A DNA stretch of 64,000 nt from DASYQD01 sp963837455. Its GTDB lineage: Bacteria > Acidobacteriota > Thermoanaerobaculia > Multivoradales > JAIOJS01. The stretch covers positions 1,426,001-1,490,000 of the forward strand of contig CAWINM010000001.1 in the NCBI GenBank assembly GCA_963837455.1, given 5' to 3'. The position numbers were made by a program, and so were the translations under genes. A model generated the notes under the pieces. It saw only the letters and a list, made by a program, of their open reading frames with translations. It was not told the origin of the DNA and made no database searches. This document shows, one piece after another, positions 53,080-60,630 of this stretch; the first letter of the stretch is position 1; each line of letters opens with the position of its first letter.

Positions 53080-53961
53080 GTGAGCTCGAGCCACCTCCTC
53101 ACCCTCCTCCTGCTCTTCCTCTTCTCCTCGCTGCGCCTGGCGACGCCGCTGCTGCTCGCCGCGCTCGGCGGTCTCTACTCGGAGCGCTCCGGCGTCATCA
53201 ACATCGCCCTCGAGGCGCTGCTCCTCGCTGGCGCCTTCACCGCCGCCACCGTCACCCACTTCACCGGCAGCCCCTGGCTCGGGCTCGCCGCCGCCATCGT
53301 CGCCGGGATCGGCGTGGCGCTCGTCCACGGCGTCGCCTGCATCCGCTTCCGCGCCGATCAGGTGGTCTCCGGCACCGCCCTCAACATCGTCTTCCTGGGC
53401 CTGCCGCAGCTGCTCGCCGGAGCGTTCTTCGCCTCCACCGGTGCCACCCCGCAGCTTCCCAAGTCGCAGCTGCTGCCGTTGGCACCGATGGTGATCGCCT
53501 TCGCGCTGGTGCCGCTCACCTGGTACGTGCTCGATCGCACCCGCTTCGGGCTGCGGCTGCGGGCGGTGGGAGAGAACCCCGAAGCCGCCGATACCGCAGG
53601 CGTCGACGTCGCCCGCGTCCGTTACCTGGGAGTCCTGCTCTCCGGGGCGCTCGCCGCCATCGGCGGCGCCTACCTCTCGATCGGCCAGGCCTCGCTGTTC
53701 ACTCGCAACATGTCGGCCGGGCGCGGCTTCATCGCCCTCGCCGCGCTCATCTTCGGCAACTGGCGCCCGGTGCCGACGATGCTCGCCTGCCTGCTGTTCG
53801 GCGCCGCCGACGCGCTGTCGATCCAGATGCAGGGCGTCTCCCGGGTCCCCGTGCAGTTCGTGCAGCTGATCCCCTACGTGCTGACGCTGGTCGTGCTCGC
53901 CGGCTTCATCGGTCGCTCGCGGCCGCCGCGGGCGTTGGGCATCCCGTACTCGAAGGCGTAG
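53080..53961 (+). CDS. nucleoside ABC importer permease, second subunit
   Basis: The 293-residue permease has the complementary pattern LLLAALGGLYSERSGVINIALE at residues 19-40, FRADQVVSGTALNIVFLGL, then FGLRLRAVGENPEAADTAGV and GRGFIALAALIFGNWRPV. It is shorter than the first subunit because it lacks the N-terminal extension. GTG 53080 follows a weak GGCGAGG. The operon ends here; 143 nt with a TACGAT box at 54027-54032 separate it from the dehydrogenase gene. Confidence 0.9.
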   Translation: MSSSHLLTLLLLFLFSSLRLATPLLLAALGGLYSERSGVINIALEALLLAGAFTAATVTHFTGSPWLGLAAAIVAGIGVALVHGVACIRFRADQVVSGTALNIVFLGLPQLLAGAFFASTGATPQLPKSQLLPLAPMVIAFALVPLTWYVLDRTRFGLRLRAVGENPEAADTAGVDVARVRYLGVLLSGALAAIGGAYLSIGQASLFTRNMSAGRGFIALAALIFGNWRPVPTMLACLLFGAADALSIQMQGVSRVPVQFVQLIPYVLTLVVLAGFIGRSRPPRALGIPYSKA

Positions 53962-54104
53962 GCGCCACGGGGGCCGTGGTTCGCGGCCCGCCAAGGCATG
54001 GCTGGCGCGGAGCCGCCCTTTCGAGCTACGATTCCGCGCCCGCCAGGCCGGGCCGCCGGCGCCTGGCCCGCCGCGCTCGCACCCTGCATCCCGAGAGGAG
54101 AGCC

Positions 54105-55211
54105 ATGGACGAGTTGGTCTTTCGCGAGATCGCGGACGAGTACGGCCCGGAGAAGGTGGTCTACGTCTACGAGCCCCGTTGCGGCTTGCGCGGCATCGTG
54201 GTGATCGACAACACCGCCGCCGGGCCGGCCATCGGCGGCATCCGCATGGCGCCCGACCTCACCACCGGCGAGGTCTTCCGGCTGGCGCGGGCGATGACGT
54301 GGAAGAACGCCCTCGCCGGGCTCCCCCACGGTGGTGGCAAGTCGGGCATCCTCGCCGACCCCAACGTCGCCAACAAGGAGGCGCTGATCCGGCAGTTCGC
54401 CCGCGCCATCGAGGCGCTGGTCGGCTACATCCCGGGCCCCGACATGGGTACCGACGAGGTGTCGATGGCCTGGGTGCGCGACGAGATCGGACGTTCGGTG
54501 GGCCTCTCGAAGGTGCTCGGCGGCATTCCGCTCGACCAGATCGGCGCCACCGGCTTCGGGCTCGCCGTCTGCGCCGAGGTGGCGCAGGAGTTCTGCGACC
54601 TGCGGCTCGACGGCGCCCGGGTGGTGGTCCAGGGGTACGGCAACGTCGGCAGCCACGCCGCCCGCTACCTCGCCGAGAGAGGCGCCATCCTGGTCGCCGC
54701 CTCCGACCTCGACGGCACCGTCTTCGACCCCGACGGCATCGACATCGAGGAGCTGGTGGTGTGCAAGCGCGAGACCCACCGCGTCACCGATTACCCACGC
54801 GGACAGAAGTTGCCGCGGGAGGCGTTCCTCGACGTGCCGTGCGACATCCTGGTGCCGGCGGCACGTCCCGACACCCTCGACGAGACCAACGTCGGCCGTC
54901 TGGGCTGCAAGATGGTGCTGCAGGGCGCGAACATCGCCGTCACTCCGGGCGCCGACCGCATCCTCCACGAACGAGGCATCCTCTCGGTGCCCGACTTCGT
55001 GGCCAACGCCGGCGGCGTCATCTGCGCCTCGGTCGAATACCACGGCGGCACCCAGCGGCGCGCCTTCGAGGCGATCGACGAGAAGATTCGCGAGAACACC
55101 CGTGCGGTGCTGGAGCGCGCGCGCGCCCGCGAGCAGATGCCGGCGGCGGCCGCTCTCGACCTCGCACGCCAGCGGGTCGGTGAGGCAATGGCCTACCGGC
55201 GCGCCGGCTAG
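54105..55211 (+). CDS. Glu/Leu/Phe/Val-type amino acid dehydrogenase
   Basis: The 368-residue enzyme is a small (S50-like) amino-acid dehydrogenase: IVVIDNTAAGPAIGGIRM, then ARAMTWKNALAGLPHGGGKSG with the substrate and catalytic lysines at about residues 66-83. PDMGTDEVSMAWV, the Rossmann motif VVVQGYGNVGSHAARYLAE near 180 and GANIAVTPGADRIL follow. Glutamate or leucine is the likely substrate; residues deciding this are not safely read by eye. AGAGGAGAG precedes ATG 54105. It is unrelated in size to the 1612-residue dehydrogenase 6 kb upstream. Confidence 0.88.
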   Translation: MDELVFREIADEYGPEKVVYVYEPRCGLRGIVVIDNTAAGPAIGGIRMAPDLTTGEVFRLARAMTWKNALAGLPHGGGKSGILADPNVANKEALIRQFARAIEALVGYIPGPDMGTDEVSMAWVRDEIGRSVGLSKVLGGIPLDQIGATGFGLAVCAEVAQEFCDLRLDGARVVVQGYGNVGSHAARYLAERGAILVAASDLDGTVFDPDGIDIEELVVCKRETHRVTDYPRGQKLPREAFLDVPCDILVPAARPDTLDETNVGRLGCKMVLQGANIAVTPGADRILHERGILSVPDFVANAGGVICASVEYHGGTQRRAFEAIDEKIRENTRAVLERARAREQMPAAAALDLARQRVGEAMAYRRAG

Positions 55212-55216
55212 CGCCC

Positions 55217-55232
55217 GAGCCCCCGCGGGCTC
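55217..55232. terminator. possible bidirectional hairpin between convergent genes
   Basis: GAGCCC (55217-55222) and GGGCTC (55227-55232) form a perfect 6-bp stem with a 4-nt loop just after the dehydrogenase stop. There is no T-tract, so intrinsic termination is uncertain. Confidence 0.3.
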
Positions 55233-55315
55233 CGGTCACTCCGACGGCGCCGGCGATCCGGCGCAGAGGTGCGACGGCTTCCCGGCGGGGGCGCCGCCGA
55301 CTGGCGTGCTGTCCC

Positions 55316-56296
55316 TCAGCCGTGCCCGGAGGCGGCTGCGTGGTGGTAGCCGGCCCACAGCTTCTCGCCCGCCTCGACCGCGAAGGGCAGCCGGTTTCCC
55401 TTGGGCGGAAGCGGGCAGGTGGCAAAGGGTGTGAACACGCACGGCGGGTTGTAGGCCTGGTTGAAATCGACGACGACCGTGCTCTCGCCCGCCGCGGGGG
55501 GCGCCGCGTAGACGAAGCGGCCACCGCCGTAGGTCTCGCGGTTGTTGGTCTGGTCGCCGAAGACGAGGAACAGCCGGCCGTCCCCCTCGTCGATGGCCTG
55601 CAGCCGCGCCTCGTGACCCGCGTGGCTGAAGACGACGGTTCCCGGCGAGGGGACGTCCTCGACACTGCCGAGGATGTTGGGTACGGCGATCGTCGCCCCG
55701 GGCGGCGCCGGCTCGAACCGAGCTCGCACGCGCCAGTCGGTGCTGACGGGGTAGTAGTCGAGGCCCTGGAACGCCCGCCGCACAGGGCTCTCGCTGTCCT
55801 TGATGCGCACCGCCCAGCGGTCGCCACGCTGGATGACGTAGAGCTCCAGGGAGCCCCAGCGCACCACCGTCGGCTCCCCTTCGGCATCGCTCTGCAGCGC
55901 CAGCGGCGCGGTGACCACGTCGTTGGCGACCGTGAGCCCCGACCCGACCGCAGGCTCGAGGGTGAGCGCGGCGCCGTGCCGGGTGATCGTCCCCAGTCGG
56001 GCCGGCGCGTTGGCTGGGAAATGGACCTGGGCATCGGCGGCGCTGCCCAGCAGGTTGCTCCCTTCGTCGAGCCACTCGAGCCCGACGAGGGTCAGCCAGC
56101 CGTCGGACGCGGTGAGGCTGGCCACTCGCTCGGCGCGCCAGCTCTCGACGGCAGCTGTTTCCTCGGCGTCCATGCGCGGCTCCTGGCGCGACGGGGTTAC
56201 GGTAGCGACGCGGCCCGCGCCCGCCGCCGGCCGGCCGCCGCCGCCGGCGAAGAGCGCCGTGGCGAGGAGGATCGACACGGCGTCGAGCTGCCTCAC
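55316..56296 (-). CDS. DUF1684 domain protein, probably exported
   Basis: The 326-residue protein begins with a short hydrophobic segment (AVSILLATALFAGGG) and continues as DUF1684: VESWRAERVASLTASDGWLTLVGLEWL at about residues 50-76 (key motif SDGWLTLVGL), then IRVKDSE-like RIKDSESPVRRAF, LDYYPVSTDWRVRARFEP, TYGGGRFVYA and a terminal CVFTPFATCPLPPKGNRLP. Function is unknown; the family is common in Acidobacteriota and actinomycetes. GTG 56296 overlaps the yhbY stop (GTGA). Confidence 0.85.
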   Translation of the reverse strand: MRQLDAVSILLATALFAGGGGRPAAGAGRVATVTPSRQEPRMDAEETAAVESWRAERVASLTASDGWLTLVGLEWLDEGSNLLGSAADAQVHFPANAPARLGTITRHGAALTLEPAVGSGLTVANDVVTAPLALQSDAEGEPTVVRWGSLELYVIQRGDRWAVRIKDSESPVRRAFQGLDYYPVSTDWRVRARFEPAPPGATIAVPNILGSVEDVPSPGTVVFSHAGHEARLQAIDEGDGRLFLVFGDQTNNRETYGGGRFVYAAPPAAGESTVVVDFNQAYNPPCVFTPFATCPLPPKGNRLPFAVEAGEKLWAGYHHAAASGHG

Positions 56297-56586
56297 GTGC
56301 GAGCCTCCGGCGCGTCCGCAGCGGGTCGGTAGAGGATGGCGACGCCGCCGATCGTCCCCACCACTGCGCAGCCGAGCCGGGCGCGGAGCTCGTCGACCTG
56401 GGCGCTGCGCTCGTCACGCTCGCCGCGTAGCCGCAGCTTGATCAGCTCGTGACTGGTCAGGGCACGGTCGAGCTCGGCGAGGAACGCCCCCGAGAGCCCC
56501 TGGCGGCCGACCTGCGCCACCGGCGCGAGCTCGTGGGAGCGGGCGCGCAGTTGGCGGCGCTCGGCGGTGGTGAGCTCGGGGCCCAT
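56293..56586 (-). CDS. yhbY: YhbY/CRM-domain RNA-binding protein
   Basis: The 97-residue protein is a single CRM domain: LTTAERRQLRARSHELAPVAQ, the GxxG-like RQGLSGAFLAELDRAL, SHELIKLRLRGERDER, and GGVAILYRPA. YhbY associates with pre-50S ribosomal subunits. ATG 56586 lies 6 nt after a TAGAGT hexamer, suggesting a leaderless message. It heads a small operon with the DUF1684 gene. Confidence 0.9.
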   Translation of the reverse strand: MGPELTTAERRQLRARSHELAPVAQVGRQGLSGAFLAELDRALTSHELIKLRLRGERDERSAQVDELRARLGCAVVGTIGGVAILYRPAADAPEART

Positions 56587-56592
56587 GGCGAG

Positions 56593-56598
56593 ACTCTA
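56593..56598 (-). promoter_or_regulatory. -10 box TAGAGT of a leaderless yhbY promoter
   Basis: Read on the minus strand TAGAGT is followed by 6 nt and the yhbY ATG. No ribosome-binding site is possible in between. Confidence 0.5.
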
Positions 56599-56673
56599 GC
56601 AGCTGCACCGCCGGCGTCCCGCTTGCGCCCACAGCCTCGTCCGCGGGGTACGCTGGCATGCCGCCGACCGGGC

Positions 56674-57204
56674 TCACTGTCGGCCGCGCCGCTGCACGAG
56701 AACCCCGACCACCCATAGCGCCACCAGCAGCAGCAGCGACCACGGCTCGGGCGGCGCGAGCGCCTGCACCAGCAGCGAGGCCCCGGCGCCGGCGGTGAGC
56801 ACGATCAGGGCGAGCGAGAAGAGCGCCAGCGCCACCAGCGCCATCAGCAGGCCGCCGCCGGCGACCACCAGCCCGTTCCACGGCCCGAGGACGAGCCCGG
56901 TGGCGGGGAGAAGAAACGTCATCAGCACGACGCCGAGAAAGAAGCCGGCGAGCGCCACTGCCACCTTCTGCAGCAGCAGCGCCAGCAAGAGCCCGAGCAC
57001 GCCCACCGCTACGGCGATGACAAGGACGGTGGCGCGCGGCATGCCGGTCGCCCACGACTCCATTGCCTGATAGCCGGCTACGAAGCCGAGGGTGCCGACG
57101 GCGAGCCAGAAGAGTCGCCGCCCGGCGACGAGCAGCGCGAGTCCGAGGATCGCCAGCACCACCCGGCTGGGAGTGTCGGCGAGGGCGAGGAGGTGGGCGT
57201 CCAT
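56674..57204 (-). CDS. polytopic membrane protein of unknown function (DUF4203/TMEM198-like)
   Basis: The 176-residue protein has six hydrophobic segments almost end to end (VVLAILGLALLVAGRRLF, FWLAVGTLGFVAGY, VLVIAVAVGVLGLLLALLL, ALAGFFLGVVLMTFLL, and so on) and a short basic end QRRGRQ. The arrangement of glycine-rich paired helices resembles TMEM198/DUF4203-like proteins, but the match is not firm. ATG 57204 follows TAGGCT by 6 nt. Confidence 0.6.
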   Translation of the reverse strand: MDAHLLALADTPSRVVLAILGLALLVAGRRLFWLAVGTLGFVAGYQAMESWATGMPRATVLVIAVAVGVLGLLLALLLQKVAVALAGFFLGVVLMTFLLPATGLVLGPWNGLVVAGGGLLMALVALALFSLALIVLTAGAGASLLVQALAPPEPWSLLLLVALWVVGVLVQRRGRQ

Positions 57205-57210
57205 GCGCCA

Positions 57211-57216
57211 AGCCTA
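57211..57216 (-). promoter_or_regulatory. -10 box TAGGCT of a possible leaderless promoter
   Basis: The hexamer ends 6 nt before ATG 57204 on the minus strand. It matches TANNNT but is weaker than the other examples. Confidence 0.35.
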
Positions 57217-57246
57217 GACCGTCCGGCGGGTCTCGCGCCCGGGCCG

Positions 57247-59271
57247 CTACGGCACGGGCGGCAGCAGGCGTCGCGGGGCGGCGGCACCGCGGGGGTCGAC
57301 CTCCACCAGCGCGCCCGCGGGATCGAGGAACTGCCGGGTGGCGGGGCTGCCGACTGCCACGCGGTCCTCGCCGGGGTGCCACGGCGAGGCCCCCGCGAGC
57401 GGGGCCAGCCGTCCTCCCAGCGCACGTACGGCACCGGACCCGAGGTCGACCTCCCGCAGCTCGCCGCGCCAGCGCGCCTCGCCTTCGCCGTCGTGCCGTA
57501 TCGGTACGCTGGCGGTGAAGGGGAGTCGCTCGGGCAGCCAGGGCGTGCCGAGCCAGGCATAGCGGCCGCTGCCCAGCGGGATCTCGCGCTCGAGCCTGCC
57601 CTGGCGATCGAAGAGGCGCAGGGTGAGCTGCTCCCGCAAACCCTCGGCAACGGCGACGCCGCCGCCGGGGAGGAACCCGGCGGTGCGGAACGACCCGCGG
57701 CTCGCCGCCGGTGCCAGCTCGGCGAGGGTACGGCCCGACGGCACGTCGAGCAGCACGACGCTGCCCCGGCCGGCCCAGCCGCCGGAGAGCAGCAGCTGCT
57801 CGCCGTCGGCCGAGAGGACGCCGCGCACCAGGCCATCCATGGGAACCTGGGGCCCGGGGCGGGACACCAGCCGCCCCGTTGCAGGATCGAGGTCCCAGCT
57901 GTGCACCTCCACCCACCGCTCGCGCGCGTCGAGGCGCACGACGCGCGCGCGGCCATCGGCGAGCAGGCGCACCGCGGTGTACTCCGGGGACGCCGGCAGC
58001 CGCGCGGCGGCGAGGAGGCGCCGTCCGTGGTCGCTCCACACCGTCACCCGGTCGCGCTCGGCTAGCGCCAGGCGATCGCCGGCGAGCTCGACGGCGACGT
58101 CCCACGGGTGGACGAGGATGCCGGTGGGGTGGAGGCGCGGTCGCTCTCCGAGCTCGATCCACACCACCTCGCTGAGGGCGCTCGCGGTGGGGGCGAGAAG
58201 GCGCAGCCAGACGGCGCTGCTGCCGTCACGGGAGAAGGTGACCTGCGGGCCCGAAGAGGCGCCCCCGAACCCGGGAACCGGAACGGTAGCGGTCCCCAGC
58301 GGCACCACCGTGCCACGGGCGGTGTCGAAGAGGAGCGCGGGGCTGTAGCTCGGGCGGTGGTGGAGCACGGCCACCCCGGTCGTCCACGCTCCCGCCGGCG
58401 CCGCCTCGGCGATCTCCAGGCGCTCGACGTCGGCGGCGTCGAAGCGCACCAACCAGTGGGCGAAGACGCCGACGCCGAGCGCCGCGAACACCAGCCCGGC
58501 GCTCACCGCCGCCGCCTGCGCGCGCTCCACGCGCGCGAGGAGCACGCGCCCGCGGGCGAGGCCAAGCGCACCGGCGACCATCCACACGAGCAGCGACGCC
58601 CCGGCGAGGACGGCAACGGCCAGCAGCAACTCGGCGGGCGCCGCGGCCGCGTACAGGCGCGCCACGCCGGCTGTCGCGATCGCCGCCGCCGCTGCGAGTC
58701 CCACGGCGTCGAGCAGGAGCCATGCCGAGCGGCTGCGCAGGGCGGTAGCGAGCTGGCTCGCGAGCAGCAGAACGAACAAGGGCGCCAGGCTCACCAGCAG
58801 GGCGACTCCCTGGCCGAGCGCGCTGACGGCGAGGAACGCGATCGCCCGCCCGGCGTCGGTCTGCTGCAGGAACTCGCTGACGAGCAGCGTCGGGTTCCGA
58901 GGCGCGCCGAGGCTACCGCCGGTGGCCGGCAGCAGCACCAGCGCGATGCTGCCGTAGACCACGGCGACGGCCGCGAGCAAGCGGCCCGCCCACACCGTTC
59001 CGGTACCCAGCGGCAGCGAGAGGAAGAACCCCATTCTCCCCTCGGCGAGGTCGCGGGCGAGCAGCCCGGAACCGAGGAAGAGCGCCAGTGTCATGCCGAG
59101 CATCGCGGCCAGCACCATGGCGGTGGCGGCGCGCACCTCGGAGGCCGGAGCATGGCGGAAGCCGGGCAGCAGCGGGGCGAGCCAGGGCAGCAGCGCCACC
59201 AGTGTGGCGGCGGCCGCTGCCGGTGCGTGGGCGCGGAGCTCACGCGCGGTGACGAGGGCGAGGGCTCTCAT
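57247..59271 (-). CDS. ABC exporter permease fused to a propeller-like soluble domain
   Basis: The 674-residue protein begins as an ABC-2-type permease with about seven helices up to residue 315 (MALALVTARELRAHA-like start, FLGSGLLARDLAEGRMGFFLSLPLG, WLLLDAVGLAAAAAIATAG, AAVSAGLVFAALGVGVFAHW). Residues 330-674 are soluble and repetitive in style (VTFSRDGSSAVWLRLLAP, GVLSADGEQLLLSGGWAG, VLLDVPSGRTLAEL, SPWHPGEDRVAVGSP), consistent with a beta-propeller. The ATP-binding protein is encoded directly upstream with a 4-nt overlap. The pair probably moves a lipid, peptide or drug; the substrate and the role of the propeller are unknown. Confidence 0.7.
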   Translation of the reverse strand: MRALALVTARELRAHAPAAAAATLVALLPWLAPLLPGFRHAPASEVRAATAMVLAAMLGMTLALFLGSGLLARDLAEGRMGFFLSLPLGTGTVWAGRLLAAVAVVYGSIALVLLPATGGSLGAPRNPTLLVSEFLQQTDAGRAIAFLAVSALGQGVALLVSLAPLFVLLLASQLATALRSRSAWLLLDAVGLAAAAAIATAGVARLYAAAAPAELLLAVAVLAGASLLVWMVAGALGLARGRVLLARVERAQAAAVSAGLVFAALGVGVFAHWLVRFDAADVERLEIAEAAPAGAWTTGVAVLHHRPSYSPALLFDTARGTVVPLGTATVPVPGFGGASSGPQVTFSRDGSSAVWLRLLAPTASALSEVVWIELGERPRLHPTGILVHPWDVAVELAGDRLALAERDRVTVWSDHGRRLLAAARLPASPEYTAVRLLADGRARVVRLDARERWVEVHSWDLDPATGRLVSRPGPQVPMDGLVRGVLSADGEQLLLSGGWAGRGSVVLLDVPSGRTLAELAPAASRGSFRTAGFLPGGGVAVAEGLREQLTLRLFDRQGRLEREIPLGSGRYAWLGTPWLPERLPFTASVPIRHDGEGEARWRGELREVDLGSGAVRALGGRLAPLAGASPWHPGEDRVAVGSPATRQFLDPAGALVEVDPRGAAAPRRLLPPVP

Positions 59272-60176
59272 GGGCGGTCCTCGGGGTGTAGCGCGGCGAA
59301 GATCTCCTCGAGCGACATGGCGCGCACCTCGCCGGCGGCGTCGCTGTCCGCCTGCCACGCGGAGACGACGACCTCCACGCCCCAAGGCCGTGTCGACTGT
59401 CGCAACGGTCGCAGGCGCGCCGCCGGCTCGCGCCCGGGAGCCAACAGCAGGCGACGGAAGCGCGCCTTCAGGCTCTCGAGCGGCTCGTCGACGAGCAGCG
59501 CACCGCCGGCGAGGATCCCGACGCGGTCGGCGATCCCTTCCACCGCGAGCAGGTCGTGGGTGGTGAGCAGGATCGTAGCCCCCGCGTCCGCGAGCTCGGC
59601 CATGAGCTCGCCGAAGAAGGCGCGGCGCGCGAGCGCGTCGAGGGCGAGGGTGGGGTCGTCGAGCACCACCAGCTCGGGGTGGTGGCCGAGCGCCAGGGCG
59701 AGCTCGACCTGCTTCTTCTGCCCCTTGGAGAGCTGCCCGAAGGGTCGGTCGCGCGGGATACCGAAACGCTCGAGACGCGAGTCCACGGCCTGCGCATCCC
59801 ACCGTCGGCGCAGCCGCGAGCAGAAGGCGGCGAGCTGTCGCGGGCTCATCTCGGGCGGTGCCTGGGGCTCCTCGGGGACGTAGCCAACGATCGCCATCAG
59901 GGCGGCGCGCCGGCGCCACGGGTCGCAACCCAGGAGCCGCAGCGTGCCGCTGGCCGCCGGTTGCAGCCCGAGGAGGGTGCGCACGAGGGAGGTCTTGCCA
60001 CAGCCGTTGCGGCCGAGGAGGGCGTAGACCTCCCCGCGCCGGAGCGTGAGGTCGAGCCCGCTGACGACCCTCTGTCGCCCGTAGCGCACCGCGACGCCAT
60101 GCAGCTCGAGCGCGGGCTCGAGCGCGGGGGGCGGCCCGTCAGCGACGGCCACTGGGTTCTGCGGTGCGGGCTCCAT
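59268..60176 (-). CDS. ABC transporter ATP-binding protein
   Basis: The 302-residue ATPase has Walker A LLGRNGCGKTSLVRTLLGL at about residues 49-67, Q-loop region VGYVPEEPQAPPEMS, signature QLSKGQKKQVELALAL and Walker B LVVLDDPTLALDALAR. It belongs to the single-domain exporter ATPases of the CcmA/YtrB type. The signature is LSKGQ instead of LSGGQ and Walker B ends DD, with Asp in place of the catalytic Glu; both variants occur in YtrB-like proteins. GAGGAGG precedes ATG 60176, which lies inside the end of the GntR gene (38-nt overlap). It is probably repressed by that regulator. Confidence 0.88.
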   Translation of the reverse strand: MEPAPQNPVAVADGPPPALEPALELHGVAVRYGRQRVVSGLDLTLRRGEVYALLGRNGCGKTSLVRTLLGLQPAASGTLRLLGCDPWRRRAALMAIVGYVPEEPQAPPEMSPRQLAAFCSRLRRRWDAQAVDSRLERFGIPRDRPFGQLSKGQKKQVELALALGHHPELVVLDDPTLALDALARRAFFGELMAELADAGATILLTTHDLLAVEGIADRVGILAGGALLVDEPLESLKARFRRLLLAPGREPAARLRPLRQSTRPWGVEVVVSAWQADSDAAGEVRAMSLEEIFAALHPEDRP

Positions 60177-60504
60177 CGGACGAATCCTCCTCGAGGGCAA
60201 GTGCCGCCCTGCGTACCAGCTCGATGGCGTCAGCGGTGGCGATGCCGAGGGTGGCGGCATGGGCGGCGTAGCTGCGTGCGGCCGGCGTCAGCCGCCGCCG
60301 GCGTTCCGCAAGTGGCAGCTTCGGCGGACCGGCGCTGACGAAGGTGCCCTCGCCGCGCCGCACCTCCAGCACTCCCGCCTCCGACAGCCGCTGGTAGGCC
60401 TTGGCGATGGTGGCAGGATTGACGGCGAGCTCCCGCGCCAGCTCGCGGACCGACGGCACCGGCGCGCCCGGAGCGAGCGCGCCTGCCGCCACCAGGTTGC
60501 GCAC
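60139..60504 (-). CDS. GntR-family (YtrA-type) transcriptional regulator
   Basis: From GTG 60504 the 121-residue frame contains most of a winged helix-turn-helix (VPSVRELARELAVNPATIAKAYQRL, then GVLEVRRGEGTFVSAGPP) and a short helical C-terminus, the YtrA layout. The first DNA-binding helix lies upstream of that GTG: codons in frame back to about 60561 read ILTLDPRDPRPLWRQLEE. No ATG, GTG or TTG is available there, so the true start is unclear; a 1-base deletion in the GTGACGCC segment would explain it. The gene precedes and overlaps the ABC ATPase gene, so it likely autoregulates the exporter operon. Confidence 0.8.
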   Translation of the reverse strand: MRNLVAAGALAPGAPVPSVRELARELAVNPATIAKAYQRLSEAGVLEVRRGEGTFVSAGPPKLPLAERRRRLTPAARSYAAHAATLGIATADAIELVRRAALALEEDSSDGARTAEPSGRR

Positions 60505-60572
60505 CCCTTCCTCGAGCTGGCGCCAGAGGGGGCGGGGATCGCGGGGGTCGAGGGTTAGTATGGCGTCACCAC

Positions 60573-60613
60573 GGTGTATTACTACAGTGACACACCATCT
60601 ACGGCGTCGTCAA
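60573..60613 (-). promoter_or_regulatory. promoter and candidate GntR operator
   Basis: On the minus strand a TTGACG -35 box lies at 60613-60608. Downstream, 60596-60573 holds an imperfect inverted repeat GGTGT...ACACC, which fits a YtrA-type operator overlapping the -10 region. The -10 hexamer itself is ambiguous. Confidence 0.45.
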
Positions 60614-60630
60614 GCTCTCCCCCCTCGACC

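Noticed and set aside
53962..54104. Riboswitch considered ahead of the Glu/Leu-type dehydrogenase gene
   Set aside because: The 143-nt gap shows a -10-like box and a ribosome-binding site but no conserved aptamer-like structure that I can identify.
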